A DNA stretch of 14,079 nucleotides from an uncultured Eubacteriales bacterium (GCA_902772745.1 CACYBV010000046.1:1-14079); one strand, 5' to 3'. Shown: positions 6,319-13,550, counted from the stretch's first letter. Translations and numbers: made by a program. The notes: generated from the letters alone by a model not told the origin.

Positions 6319-8162
6319 TTCCAAAGACGAGGGATCTCTGGGTCTTTGTGGAGACCGAACCGGACGGGAGCGCCCGGAATGTAGGCATCGAACTTCTTGG
6401 ACCCGGCCGTGCGATCGCGGAGAAACAGGGCGGGAAGCTTGTGGCGGTTGTGATCGGCTCCGGGATCGGTCCGGCTGTCGAAGAAGCGGATACGCACGGA
6501 GCGGATACGATTATTGCTGTGGATGCGCCGGAATACGAAAGCTTTACCACAGACGCCTATGCAGACGCTCTGGTGCAGCTTGTGGAAAAATACGGGCCTC
6601 TGAGCCTGCTCATCGGGGCGACCCCGAACGGCCGGGATTTTGCGCCGCGCGTCTCCTGCCGGCTGAAAACCGGACTGACCGCAGACTGCACGGGGCTTGA
6701 TGTGGACCAGGAGACAGGAAATGTACTCTGGACCAGGCCGACCTTCGGCGGAAACCTGATGGCGCAGATCCAGTGCCCGGACCATCGTCCGCAGATGGGC
6801 ACTGTACGTCCGGGCGTGTTCAAAAAATGCGCTCCGGTTCCGGGGCATGCGGAAATCATCCGGGAAGATGTCCGGATTCCGGCGGAGGAAATCCGGACGA
6901 AAGTACTGGAAGTCATCTCGGAAATCGACAGTGGGAAGGTGGATCTTCAGAGTGCGGACGTGATTGTGGCCGGCGGCCGCGGCGTCGGCGGACCGAAGGG
7001 TTTTGAACTGCTTCGGGAGCTCGCGGATCTGCTTCACGGCGAAGTGGGCGCTTCCCGGCCTGCAGTGGATTCCGGCTGGATTCCCCATGCGCATCAGGTC
7101 GGCCAGACCGGAAAAACCGTCGGACCGAAACTCTATATTGCCTGCGGCATCTCCGGTGCGATTCAGCATACGGCGGGTATCGCCGGCTCGGAGACGGTCG
7201 TCGCGATCAACAGCGATCCGAACGCACCGATTTTCCAGGCCGCGGACTACGGTATTGTCGGGGACCTCTTCGAAGTGATTCCGGTTCTGATCCGGGAGAT
7301 TAAAGCGAAGAGGGGAGGCGGCGCTCAGAAAAGCGCAGATACCGGAAAACCGCTTCCGCCATCCTGGATTTCCAAACAGCCCTGGGTCTGCAATATCGAT
7401 CTCACGCCGCCGAAGCATGCTTCGCAGAAATTCTCGAAGGATCTTGCGGCTTTCCGAAGACGGTATGAAAGCTTTGTCAACGACGGTTTCATCGTCTCCA
7501 TCACCGACAACGCGATGGGGAAGCTTTCATTCCAGGGAACGGAGCTGATCGATGAGCTGGGGCTCACCATAAAGCCGGAGAACATCCTGATCCATCTGAA
7601 TACTTTCCACCGCAGGGAGGAACTGGACCGCATTCTTTCCGATATGCGGCGGCTGGGGCTCCGGAACGTCCTCTGCATCACCGGAGACGGTTCGGACAAG
7701 ATGCACAAGCTCCTTCCGGAAGAGATCGAGGCGCCGGAGGCACCGGTTGCAAGCTCTGTGGAGCTGATCCGCTACATCCGGAAATATTATCCGGAGTTTG
7801 TGATCGGCGCGGCATTCAACAACTACGAGCCGGAGGACAGCGAATTCGAAAAACTTTCGAGGAAACTTGCAGCCGGCGCGAGCTATGTGATTACGCAGCC
7901 TGTGCTCGGACAGGACCCGATGGTCGACCGCCTGATGCGGGAGTACCCGGATCTCCCGGTGCTGACAGAGGTCTGGATGTCGTCAAAGCTTTCGCTGCTT
8001 TCGGATATCATGGGACGGGAAATCCCGGAGGATACCCCCTATGATCCTTTTGAAACACTGAAAACCGTAAGGGAGCTTTATCCGAATTCCGGAAATTATC
8101 TCGGGATGCTTAGTTATAAGAACCAGTATCCTCTGCTGAAGGAAATGTGGGCGGACAGGTAA
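6315..8162 (+). CDS. Fusion of ETF alpha subunit with a methylenetetrahydrofolate reductase domain, 615 aa
   Basis: Residues 1-330 are a complete EtfA. The FAD domain shows VIVAGGRGVGG (216-226), GASRPAVDSGW, GQTGKTV, SGAIQHTAGI and NSDPNAPIFQAADYGIVGD. EtfA normally ends here. A Gly/Lys/Pro-rich linker (about 331-356) joins it without a stop to an MTHFR-like TIM barrel (357-615). That domain shows IDLTPPK (361-367, matching the FEFFPPK strand of MetF), FIVSITDNAMG, ILIHLNTFHRREEL, NVLCITGDGSD (G457-D458 matches the FAD-contacting Asp of MetF), FVIGAAFNNYEPED and GASYVITQPVL. MTHFR interconverts methylene-THF and methyl-THF using its own FAD. The position of the MetF catalytic Glu is D362. 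EtfA alone is about 330 residues and MetF about 300, so both parts are essentially whole. No start codon with a ribosome site is seen at the junction. The inferred role is direct electron transfer between ETF and MTHFR. Confidence 0.88.
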   Translation: MIPKTRDLWVFVETEPDGSARNVGIELLGPGRAIAEKQGGKLVAVVIGSGIGPAVEEADTHGADTIIAVDAPEYESFTTDAYADALVQLVEKYGPLSLLIGATPNGRDFAPRVSCRLKTGLTADCTGLDVDQETGNVLWTRPTFGGNLMAQIQCPDHRPQMGTVRPGVFKKCAPVPGHAEIIREDVRIPAEEIRTKVLEVISEIDSGKVDLQSADVIVAGGRGVGGPKGFELLRELADLLHGEVGASRPAVDSGWIPHAHQVGQTGKTVGPKLYIACGISGAIQHTAGIAGSETVVAINSDPNAPIFQAADYGIVGDLFEVIPVLIREIKAKRGGGAQKSADTGKPLPPSWISKQPWVCNIDLTPPKHASQKFSKDLAAFRRRYESFVNDGFIVSITDNAMGKLSFQGTELIDELGLTIKPENILIHLNTFHRREELDRILSDMRRLGLRNVLCITGDGSDKMHKLLPEEIEAPEAPVASSVELIRYIRKYYPEFVIGAAFNNYEPEDSEFEKLSRKLAAGASYVITQPVLGQDPMVDRLMREYPDLPVLTEVWMSSKLSLLSDIMGREIPEDTPYDPFETLKTVRELYPNSGNYLGMLSYKNQYPLLKEMWADR

Positions 8163-8183
8163 ACCGGCCGGAGCCTTTTTAGA

Positions 8184-8205
8184 GCTGCGCAGCGGCTGTA
8201 CAGCC
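8184..8205. repeat. Two abutting perfect palindromes before the homocysteine methyltransferase gene
   Basis: GCTGCGCAGC (8184-8193) and GGCTGTACAGCC (8194-8205) are perfect dyads placed side by side in the 71-base gap after the EtfA-MTHFR gene. They could be an operator pair or an mRNA hairpin; there is no T-run for termination. Chance is possible in GC-rich sequence. Confidence 0.3.
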
Positions 8206-8233
8206 TGCGGCCATACTGAATGAGGGAGAGTCA

Positions 8234-9094
8234 ATGGACAAACACATCACGATACTCGACGGCGCACAGGGAACGCTTCTCTGGCAGAAAGCGGAAGAAC
8301 GCGGAATCCCGAAGGCCCCGGTCTGGACCTATAACCTGACGCATCCGGAGATTGTAGCGGAGGTCTGCCGTGAATACGCGGAAGCGGGCAGTGAGATCAT
8401 CTGTTCCAATACCTTTGGCGCAAACCGTCTGACGGTGGGAAAGGAATCGGATTATTCGGTCCGGGAAGTGGTCGCAGCGGCGATCCGCACCGCAAAAGAA
8501 ACGCTCGAGGGAACCGGTGTCCGGGTCGCTCTCGACATCGGTCCGCTCTCTGTGATGACGGAGCCCTACGGCGATCTGGAAGAAGACGAGACCGAAGAAA
8601 TTTTCGATGAAGTTGTTCAGGCCGGTACCGAAGCCGGAGCGGACTGCATCTTTCTCGAAACCTTCATGCAGCTTGAAATGCTTCTCGCGGCGGCGCGGGC
8701 GGCAGCTAAGACGGATCTGCCGGTGTTCTGTTCGATGAGCTTTGAAAAGAACGGCCGGACGCTGTTCGGGGTCAGCGTCGAAGAAATGCTAGAGGAACTG
8801 GAGCCGATGGAGCCCGCCGCCGTGGGGATGAACTGCTCCCTCGGACCGGACCTCGCGCTTCCCGTGATCCGGGATTTTGCCGGAAAAACCGATCTTCCGC
8901 TGTTTTTTAAGCCGAATGCCGGAATGCCGGTGGTTGATGCGGACGGAAAGGCCGCCTATACCATCACACCGGAGGAATTTTCCGAACAGGCGGCTCCGGC
9001 GCTTGAAACCGGAAAAATCCGGTATCTCGGCGGCTGCTGCGGAACCGATCCGGCGTTCATCAGGAAACTGAAAGAACTTGCTGATCGTGGATAA
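8234..9094 (+). CDS. Stand-alone homocysteine S-methyltransferase domain protein, 286 aa
   Basis: Zinc-dependent thiol methyltransferase of the MetH-module-1/BHMT family, which activates homocysteine thiolate to accept a methyl group and yield methionine. Visible landmarks: ILDGAQGTLL (7-16), CSNTFGANRL (57-66), LDIGPL, the FLETFMQLEML helix, and the zinc ligands C201 (GMNCSLGPD) with C268 and C269 (GGCCGTDP). The length fits exactly one barrel with no MTHFR or B12 domain attached. GAGGGAGAG precedes the ATG. In this operon the pterin and corrinoid modules of MetH are separate genes further down, so the enzyme could use the corrinoid protein as methyl donor. Alternatives are a different thiol acceptor, or donors such as S-methylmethionine. 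The fold and zinc site are sure; the acceptor is inferred. Confidence 0.9.
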   Translation: MDKHITILDGAQGTLLWQKAEERGIPKAPVWTYNLTHPEIVAEVCREYAEAGSEIICSNTFGANRLTVGKESDYSVREVVAAAIRTAKETLEGTGVRVALDIGPLSVMTEPYGDLEEDETEEIFDEVVQAGTEAGADCIFLETFMQLEMLLAAARAAAKTDLPVFCSMSFEKNGRTLFGVSVEEMLEELEPMEPAAVGMNCSLGPDLALPVIRDFAGKTDLPLFFKPNAGMPVVDADGKAAYTITPEEFSEQAAPALETGKIRYLGGCCGTDPAFIRKLKELADRG

Positions 9095-9111
9095 GCCGCG
9101 GTACGACGCGG

Positions 9112-9138
9112 GATTTCAGCGTGAAAAAGCCTGAAATC
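9112..9138 (+). other. Hairpin just ahead of the DUF2284 ribosome site
   Basis: GATTTCAG (9112-9119) and CTGAAATC (9131-9138) form a perfect 8-bp stem with an 11-base loop. It ends immediately before GGGAGGA, the ribosome site for the start at 9152. It lacks a T-run, so an effect on mRNA stability or translation is more likely than termination. Confidence 0.4.
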
Positions 9139-9151
9139 GGGAGGAAAACGG

Positions 9152-9688
9152 ATGGAATTGACCGAACAGATCATTTTGCTCGCAAAGGAAATCGGCTTCG
9201 AGACTGTTGCGGTAATGGACCCGAAAACCATTGAGCTTCGGGAAGAAGTCCGCGCCATGTGTGCGGAAGGAAAATGCAATGCCTACGGCCGCAACTGGAC
9301 CTGTCCCCCCGCCTGCGGAGACCTTGAACACTGCCGCAGCGTCGTGGCGAAATACAGGAAGGGGATCATCGTTCAGACCGTCGGGCAGCTCGAGGATTCC
9401 CTGGATTACGAAAGCATGATGGAAGCCGGAAAGACGCATAAGGAGCGTTTCAGGAGTCTCGCGGAGAAAACGCGGGAATTCTGCCCGGATGCCTTGTGTC
9501 TCGGCGCGGGCGGATGTACGGTCTGCAAAACATGCAGCTATCCGGAGCCCTGCCGCTTCCCGGAGAAAGCTTTTTCCTCGATGGAGGGCTACGGCATGCT
9601 GGTCAGCGATGTGTGCGCCGCGAACCACGTGTTATACTATCACGGACCGGATACGGTCACCTATGTAGGCTGCTGTCTTTTGACTTAA
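9152..9688 (+). CDS. DUF2284 cysteine-rich metal-binding protein, 178 aa
   Basis: Member of the DUF2284 family (predicted metal-binding proteins), whose biochemical role is not established. The signature CNAYGRNWTCPPACG (42-56) is clear, with further cysteines C37 and C61. A second cluster, C122-x2-C125-x2-C128-x5-C134, follows GAGG and resembles an iron-sulfur or zinc site. C155 and a terminal C174-C175 pair bring the total to fourteen cysteines in 178 residues. No signal peptide or membrane segment is seen, so the protein should be cytosolic. It sits between the homocysteine methyltransferase and the methyl-THF:corrinoid methyltransferase, with 24 bases to the latter. The context suggests electron transfer or corrinoid reactivation for the methyltransferase set, or a partner for the MTHFR domain. 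That is inference only. Confidence 0.85.
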   Translation: MELTEQIILLAKEIGFETVAVMDPKTIELREEVRAMCAEGKCNAYGRNWTCPPACGDLEHCRSVVAKYRKGIIVQTVGQLEDSLDYESMMEAGKTHKERFRSLAEKTREFCPDALCLGAGGCTVCKTCSYPEPCRFPEKAFSSMEGYGMLVSDVCAANHVLYYHGPDTVTYVGCCLLT

Positions 9689-9712
9689 AACGGTACGAAA
9701 AGGAGAAAAGCC

Positions 9713-10522
9713 ATGATCATTGTCGGAGAAAAACTGAACGGTTCCATCCCCTCCGTCGCGAAAGCGATTGCAGAGCGGAACGAAAAACGTATCCGGTCGC
9801 TTGCGAGAAAGCAGGAAGAGGCAGGCGCTGATTTTCTGGATGTCTGCGCTTCTGTTCCTGAGGACGTGGAAGCGGAGACCCTGAAATGGATGCTGGATCT
9901 TGTACAGGAGGTATCGGATCTCCCGATCTGTGTCGACTCCCCGAGCCCGAATACCATCGTAAAGGCGATCGAGTTCGTGAAAAAGCCCGGTCTGATCAAT
10001 TCGGTCTCGATGGAAGGAAACAAGACCGGAATCGTATTCCCGGTTATCGCGAACACGCGCTGGAAATGCATCACACTCTGTTCTGACGAGCGGGGAATTC
10101 CGGACAGCGCGGACAAACGGCTGAAAGTGTTTGAACGCATCCTCGGAGAAGCCGACAAATACGGAATCGCCCACAGCCGGCTTTTCGTCGATCCTCTGGT
10201 CGAGATGCTCTGCACATCCGAGGACGGGATCAGCACCGTGATCGAGACGATTAAGGGCATCCGCGCGATGGACAAAGACGTCCACATCGTCGGCGCGATC
10301 AGCAACATCTCCTTTAACCTGCCGGCCCGCGCGCTGATCAACCAGACATTCGCGACGCTGGCGATTGCGGCCGGAATGGATGCAGCAATTCTGGATCCTT
10401 TGAACCGCGACATGATCGGCGCGATTTTTGCAACCGAAGCCTGCATGGGCCTTGACGACTACTGCATGGAATACATCGGCGCCTTCCGTGAAGGACGGAT
10501 CGGCCCGCTGCCTAAGGAATAA
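9713..10522 (+). CDS. Pterin-binding methyl-THF:corrinoid-protein methyltransferase (MtvA/MtgA/AcsE-like), 269 aa
   Basis: TIM-barrel methyltransferase of the pterin-binding family that moves a methyl group between a corrinoid protein and tetrahydrofolate. The opening MIIVGEKLNGSI corresponds to the GERIN start of the family. ADFLDVCAS (about 40-48) is the first pterin-site strand, ICVDSPSPNTI the second, LINSVSMEGNK the third. The segment VGAISNISFNLPAR carries the Asn in the position of the catalytic Asn of AcsE. The length (269) matches AcsE and MtvA/MtgA (about 260-270). The ribosome site AAGGAG is well spaced. It lies 18 bases before the corrinoid protein gene, as in O-demethylase and glycine-betaine operons. 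It is the family of MetH module 2, so a role in methionine synthesis cannot be excluded. The direction of transfer is inferred from context. Confidence 0.9.
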   Translation: MIIVGEKLNGSIPSVAKAIAERNEKRIRSLARKQEEAGADFLDVCASVPEDVEAETLKWMLDLVQEVSDLPICVDSPSPNTIVKAIEFVKKPGLINSVSMEGNKTGIVFPVIANTRWKCITLCSDERGIPDSADKRLKVFERILGEADKYGIAHSRLFVDPLVEMLCTSEDGISTVIETIKGIRAMDKDVHIVGAISNISFNLPARALINQTFATLAIAAGMDAAILDPLNRDMIGAIFATEACMGLDDYCMEYIGAFREGRIGPLPKE

Positions 10523-10540
10523 AAATGAAGGAGGACTGCC

Positions 10541-11176
10541 ATGTCCAAAATTGAAGAAATCGCGTCCATGGTCGAACGCGGAAAGGCAAAACTGATTCCC
10601 GGACTGGTGGAGGAAGCCATCGCCGAGGGATGCGACCCGGTTGAAATCCTCAACAAGGGAATGATCGACGCGATGAGCGTGGTCGGAGAAAAGTTCCAGC
10701 GCAACGAAATCTTCGTCCCGGAAATGCTGGTCGCGGCACGCGCCATGAAGAAAGGCGTGGAAGCGCTGAAGCCGCACCTGGGTTCCGATGCCAATGTTTC
10801 CATCGGAAAGGCTGTCGTGGGAACTGTCCAGGGCGACCTGCATGACATCGGCAAGAACCTTGTCTGCCTGATGCTCGAAAGTGCCGGCTTTTTGGTGCAG
10901 GACCTCGGCGTGGATGTTCCGAAGGAGCGCTTTTTGGAAGCCGCAGCCGATCCGGAGGTGAAGATCGTCGGTGTTTCCGCGCTTCTTACGACCACGATGC
11001 CCGCAATGCGTGATACGGTTGCCCTTTTGAACGAAGCACCCAACCGTGCCGATTTCAAGGTTATGGTCGGCGGCGCGCCGATCACCGCGGAATTCGCGGC
11101 GGAAATCGGAGCGGATGCCTACACGACAGACGCCGCCAGCTGTGCGAGTGTCGCGAAGGCATTTGTAACCGGCTGA
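10541..11176 (+). CDS. Corrinoid (B12-binding) methyl-carrier protein, MtvC/MtgC-type, 211 aa
   Basis: Small cobamide carrier that shuttles a methyl group on cobalt between two methyltransferases. Residues 1-88 form the helical cap (NKGMIDAMSVVGEKFQRNEIFVPEMLVAA segments are typical). Residues 89-211 are the Rossmann-like B12 domain, with the base-off/His-on motif D99-L-H101-D-I-G104, the VSALLTTTM strand near 145-153, and VGGAPIT near 176-182. H101 should ligate cobalt from below. The size equals that of MtvC, MtbC and MtgC. An AGGAGG site precedes the ATG. Its immediate neighbours are the pterin methyltransferase and the UroD-family methyltransferase, which completes a three-component methyltransferase system. 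Reductive reactivation of oxidised cobalt would need a protein not seen in the window. Confidence 0.93.
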   Translation: MSKIEEIASMVERGKAKLIPGLVEEAIAEGCDPVEILNKGMIDAMSVVGEKFQRNEIFVPEMLVAARAMKKGVEALKPHLGSDANVSIGKAVVGTVQGDLHDIGKNLVCLMLESAGFLVQDLGVDVPKERFLEAAADPEVKIVGVSALLTTTMPAMRDTVALLNEAPNRADFKVMVGGAPITAEFAAEIGADAYTTDAASCASVAKAFVTG

Positions 11177-11187
11177 AAGAATACGGA

Positions 11188-11219
11188 ATCAGGGGCTAAG
11201 CCGGGGCTCTGTCCCTGAT
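11188..11219 (+). other. Hairpin between corrinoid and UroD-family genes
   Basis: ATCAGGGG (11188-11195) pairs with TCCCTGAT (11212-11219), eight pairs including one G-U, around a 16-base loop. There is no T-run. It may tune mRNA stability between the corrinoid protein and the downstream methyltransferase, which are often needed at different levels. Confidence 0.4.
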
Positions 11220-11241
11220 CAACGTGACAGGAGATGATGAA

Positions 11242-12315
11242 ATGGAGAGAATTCCTTTCCGAAAAGAAGAACTTGAAATCACAGCGCCGCCCCTCCTTAC
11301 GGGGAGGCTGGGCGTTCCGGTCCTGAATACCCCGATTACGCCCAGGGAGAACTGCCTTATGTTTCTCAGGGGCGAAGAACCGCTGTGGATGCCTTTTTTT
11401 AGCGATACGCTGAGCCTGACGCCGGCGGTCGATCCCGACAACGTCGCACGGGGCTTTGTCTTTGACGCGACCGGCTTTAACCCGGTCGAAAGCGGCGGCG
11501 GTCCGGATAAATTCGGCGTGATCTGGGAATATGTGCCTTCTGTGGGCGGCTCCATGGTCCGTCCCGGATCACCCAAAGTCCCGGATATCACCGAGTGGGA
11601 GGAGTACATCACTTTCCCGGATATCGACAGCTGGGACTGGGCAGGATCCGCGGAAAAGAACCGGAAGCTCATCGAACAGGATATTTTCCTACGCGGCACA
11701 ACCATTCTCACCGGTCTTTTTGAGCGGCTGATCTCCTTCTGCGATATGGACGAAGCGCTGATTGCGATGGTGGACGAGGACGAACAGGAAGCCGTACACC
11801 GCCTGTTTTCGAGGCTGGCGGACTTCTATCCGAAGCTGATCCGAAAGTTCAGGGAATACTACAACATCGACATCGTCACCTTCCATGATGACTGGGGCTC
11901 CCAGCGGGCGCCGCTTCTGTCTCTCGATACTGTAAGAGAAATGATCGTTCCGTACCTCAGAAAGATTTCCGATGCGGCGCACGAAATGGGCATTTACTTT
12001 GAGCTGCATTCCTGCGGCAAAAACGAAATGCTCGTTCCTGCGATGATCGAAGCGGGCGTCGACATGTGGAACGGCCAGCCGATGAACGACAAGAAGATGC
12101 TTGCCGAGAAATACGGCGATCAGATCATCATCGGCGCCGACCTTCCGGCACTTCCGGAAGGCGCTTCGGATCAGGAGATCCGGGAAGCCTGCCAAAGCTT
12201 TATCGATACCTTCAATTCTTACCGGACCTATGGAGGGAGAGCACGCGGTGTTCCCGGCGCGCGGGAAATTCTCTATGAATACTCCCGCATCGCCAAATGC
12301 GGCCGCGCAGTTTGA
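11242..12315 (+). CDS. UroD-family corrinoid methyltransferase (MtvB/O-demethylase MT-I type), 357 aa
   Basis: Member of the uroporphyrinogen decarboxylase superfamily branch that works as cobamide-dependent methyltransferases (MtaA, MtbA, CmuA, and the methoxyaromatic enzymes of acetogens). Family strands are visible: ITPRENCLMFLRGEEPLWMP near 32-51, the TGLFERLISF helix, IVTFHDDWGSQ (about 212-221), YFELHSCGK with the zinc-type H256-x-C258 pair, and a C-terminal IIIGADLPALPEG strand. The first 30 residues are not part of the core. A GTG at 11224 is in frame, but the ATG at 11242 has AGGAG at 11229-11233 and is preferred. Placement directly after a MtvC-type corrinoid protein argues for a methyl-donor-specific MT-I, for instance vanillate-like methoxyaromatics. 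True heme-pathway UroD is unlikely given the HxC pair and the context. The substrate is not readable from sequence. Confidence 0.87.
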   Translation: MERIPFRKEELEITAPPLLTGRLGVPVLNTPITPRENCLMFLRGEEPLWMPFFSDTLSLTPAVDPDNVARGFVFDATGFNPVESGGGPDKFGVIWEYVPSVGGSMVRPGSPKVPDITEWEEYITFPDIDSWDWAGSAEKNRKLIEQDIFLRGTTILTGLFERLISFCDMDEALIAMVDEDEQEAVHRLFSRLADFYPKLIRKFREYYNIDIVTFHDDWGSQRAPLLSLDTVREMIVPYLRKISDAAHEMGIYFELHSCGKNEMLVPAMIEAGVDMWNGQPMNDKKMLAEKYGDQIIIGADLPALPEGASDQEIREACQSFIDTFNSYRTYGGRARGVPGAREILYEYSRIAKCGRAV

Positions 12316-12336
12316 TTTCAAAAGAAAAGAAAAACT

Positions 12337-13542
12337 ATGATGATTACAAAACAGCAGGCGCGCCGTTTCATCCTTGCAAAGCAGGGTCTTATCGGCGCGC
12401 AGCGCTTTATGGGGAAGGAAGGCGCCTGTGCCTACATCCGGCAGGCAGGCTGCATCCAGTTCGACCCTGTGGATGTCTGCGGGAAGAATGCGGAACTGAC
12501 CCTGCAGTCCCGCGTGAAGGGCTTCCGGAAGTCCATGCTTTCGGAGCTTCTCTATACGGACCGGAAGCTTGTGGATTACGCGGACAAGGAACTTTCGATC
12601 TGGCCAGCGGAGGACTGGCCGTATTTTTCCTCCTACCGCGAACGAAGCCGCATGCAGGGGGCGCAGTTTGAGGGACTTCCGGAGCTGATGGAGCAGGCGA
12701 TTCGGTACATCCGGGAAAACGGGCCGGTTTCGAGCGATATGCTGCCCATTGAGGGAGAGATCTTCTGGCATTCCACGATGCACTGGAGCGGGAACTGGCA
12801 GAAAAAATCCCAGGCGGCGCGTTCGGTTTTGGAACAGCTGTATACGGACGGCGTGCTTGTTATCCATCATAAAAAAGGCAGCCGGAAATATTATGATCTC
12901 GCGGAAAGGCACCTTCCGCGGGAACTGCTGTCTGCAAAAAATCCCTGTCCGGATGAGGAATCCTTTCTTGACTGGCGGGTTCTCCGGCGGATCGGTGCGG
13001 TCGGACTTCTCTGGGACAAAAACAGTACAGCTTTCCTTGGGATTGGTCTGAATGCGGAAAAAAGAAAAGAAGCGCTTCAGAGACTTGAAGGCGCCGGAAA
13101 AATCAGGCTTATACAGGTTGAAGGCCTGAAGCCGCTGTTTTATTACCGTGCTGAGGACGATGCGCTGATGCGGGAAGTGCTCTCGGGGGATCCGGACCTT
13201 CGGCCGCGCCTTGAGTTTCTCGCGCCGCTGGATCCGCTGATGTGGGACAAGGCACTCGTAAAGGCGCTTTTTGATTTTCAGTATTCCTGGGAAATCTATA
13301 CGCCGGCCGTTAAGAGAAAATACGGCTATTATACGCTTCCGATTCTTTATGGAGAAACATTTGCCGGCCGGATCGAAGCGGTTCCGGACCGCGAAGCCGG
13401 AATCCTCCGGGTCCGTGGACTCTGGTGGGAACCCGGGGTACGGCAGACGAAGAAACTTCAGGCGGCGTTACAAAAGACGCTCCGGCGTTTCTCGGAATGG
13501 AACGGCTGCGGGAGCGCGGAGATGACGGAAAAACAGTGCTGA
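12337..13542 (+). CDS. YcaQ/AlkX-like winged-helix DNA glycosylase-family protein, 401 aa
   Basis: Winged-helix (HTH_42) protein of the YcaQ/AlkZ superfamily, whose studied members unhook DNA interstrand crosslinks or excise bulky alkylated bases. The N-terminal helix region has GCIQFDPVDVCGK; Q41-F-D43 is the QxD catalytic motif of the YcaQ branch. The central region contains winged-helix repeats (SVLEQLYTDGVLVIHHKKGSRKY). The C-terminal block EFLAPLDPLMWD, FDFQYSWEIYTPAVKRKYGYYTLPILYGETFAGRIE is diagnostic. Its length is near E. coli YcaQ (about 410). There are two possible ATG starts (12337 and 12340) and only a weak A/G-rich ribosome site. The gap to the methyltransferase gene is 21 bases, so it probably shares the transcript. 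Why a repair protein follows a methyl-transfer operon is unclear; it may be a simple neighbour. Confidence 0.85.
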   Translation: MMITKQQARRFILAKQGLIGAQRFMGKEGACAYIRQAGCIQFDPVDVCGKNAELTLQSRVKGFRKSMLSELLYTDRKLVDYADKELSIWPAEDWPYFSSYRERSRMQGAQFEGLPELMEQAIRYIRENGPVSSDMLPIEGEIFWHSTMHWSGNWQKKSQAARSVLEQLYTDGVLVIHHKKGSRKYYDLAERHLPRELLSAKNPCPDEESFLDWRVLRRIGAVGLLWDKNSTAFLGIGLNAEKRKEALQRLEGAGKIRLIQVEGLKPLFYYRAEDDALMREVLSGDPDLRPRLEFLAPLDPLMWDKALVKALFDFQYSWEIYTPAVKRKYGYYTLPILYGETFAGRIEAVPDREAGILRVRGLWWEPGVRQTKKLQAALQKTLRRFSEWNGCGSAEMTEKQC

Positions 13543-13550
13543 CGGAAGTC

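Noticed and set aside
6279..7418. Long minus-strand reading frame (379 codons) opposite the EtfA part, and similar long antisense frames at 9632-10843 and 11689-12912
   Set aside because: Each lies wholly or mostly opposite a gene with clear family motifs; the translations are Arg/His/Asp-rich with no recognisable motif, as expected from antisense of GC-rich codons.
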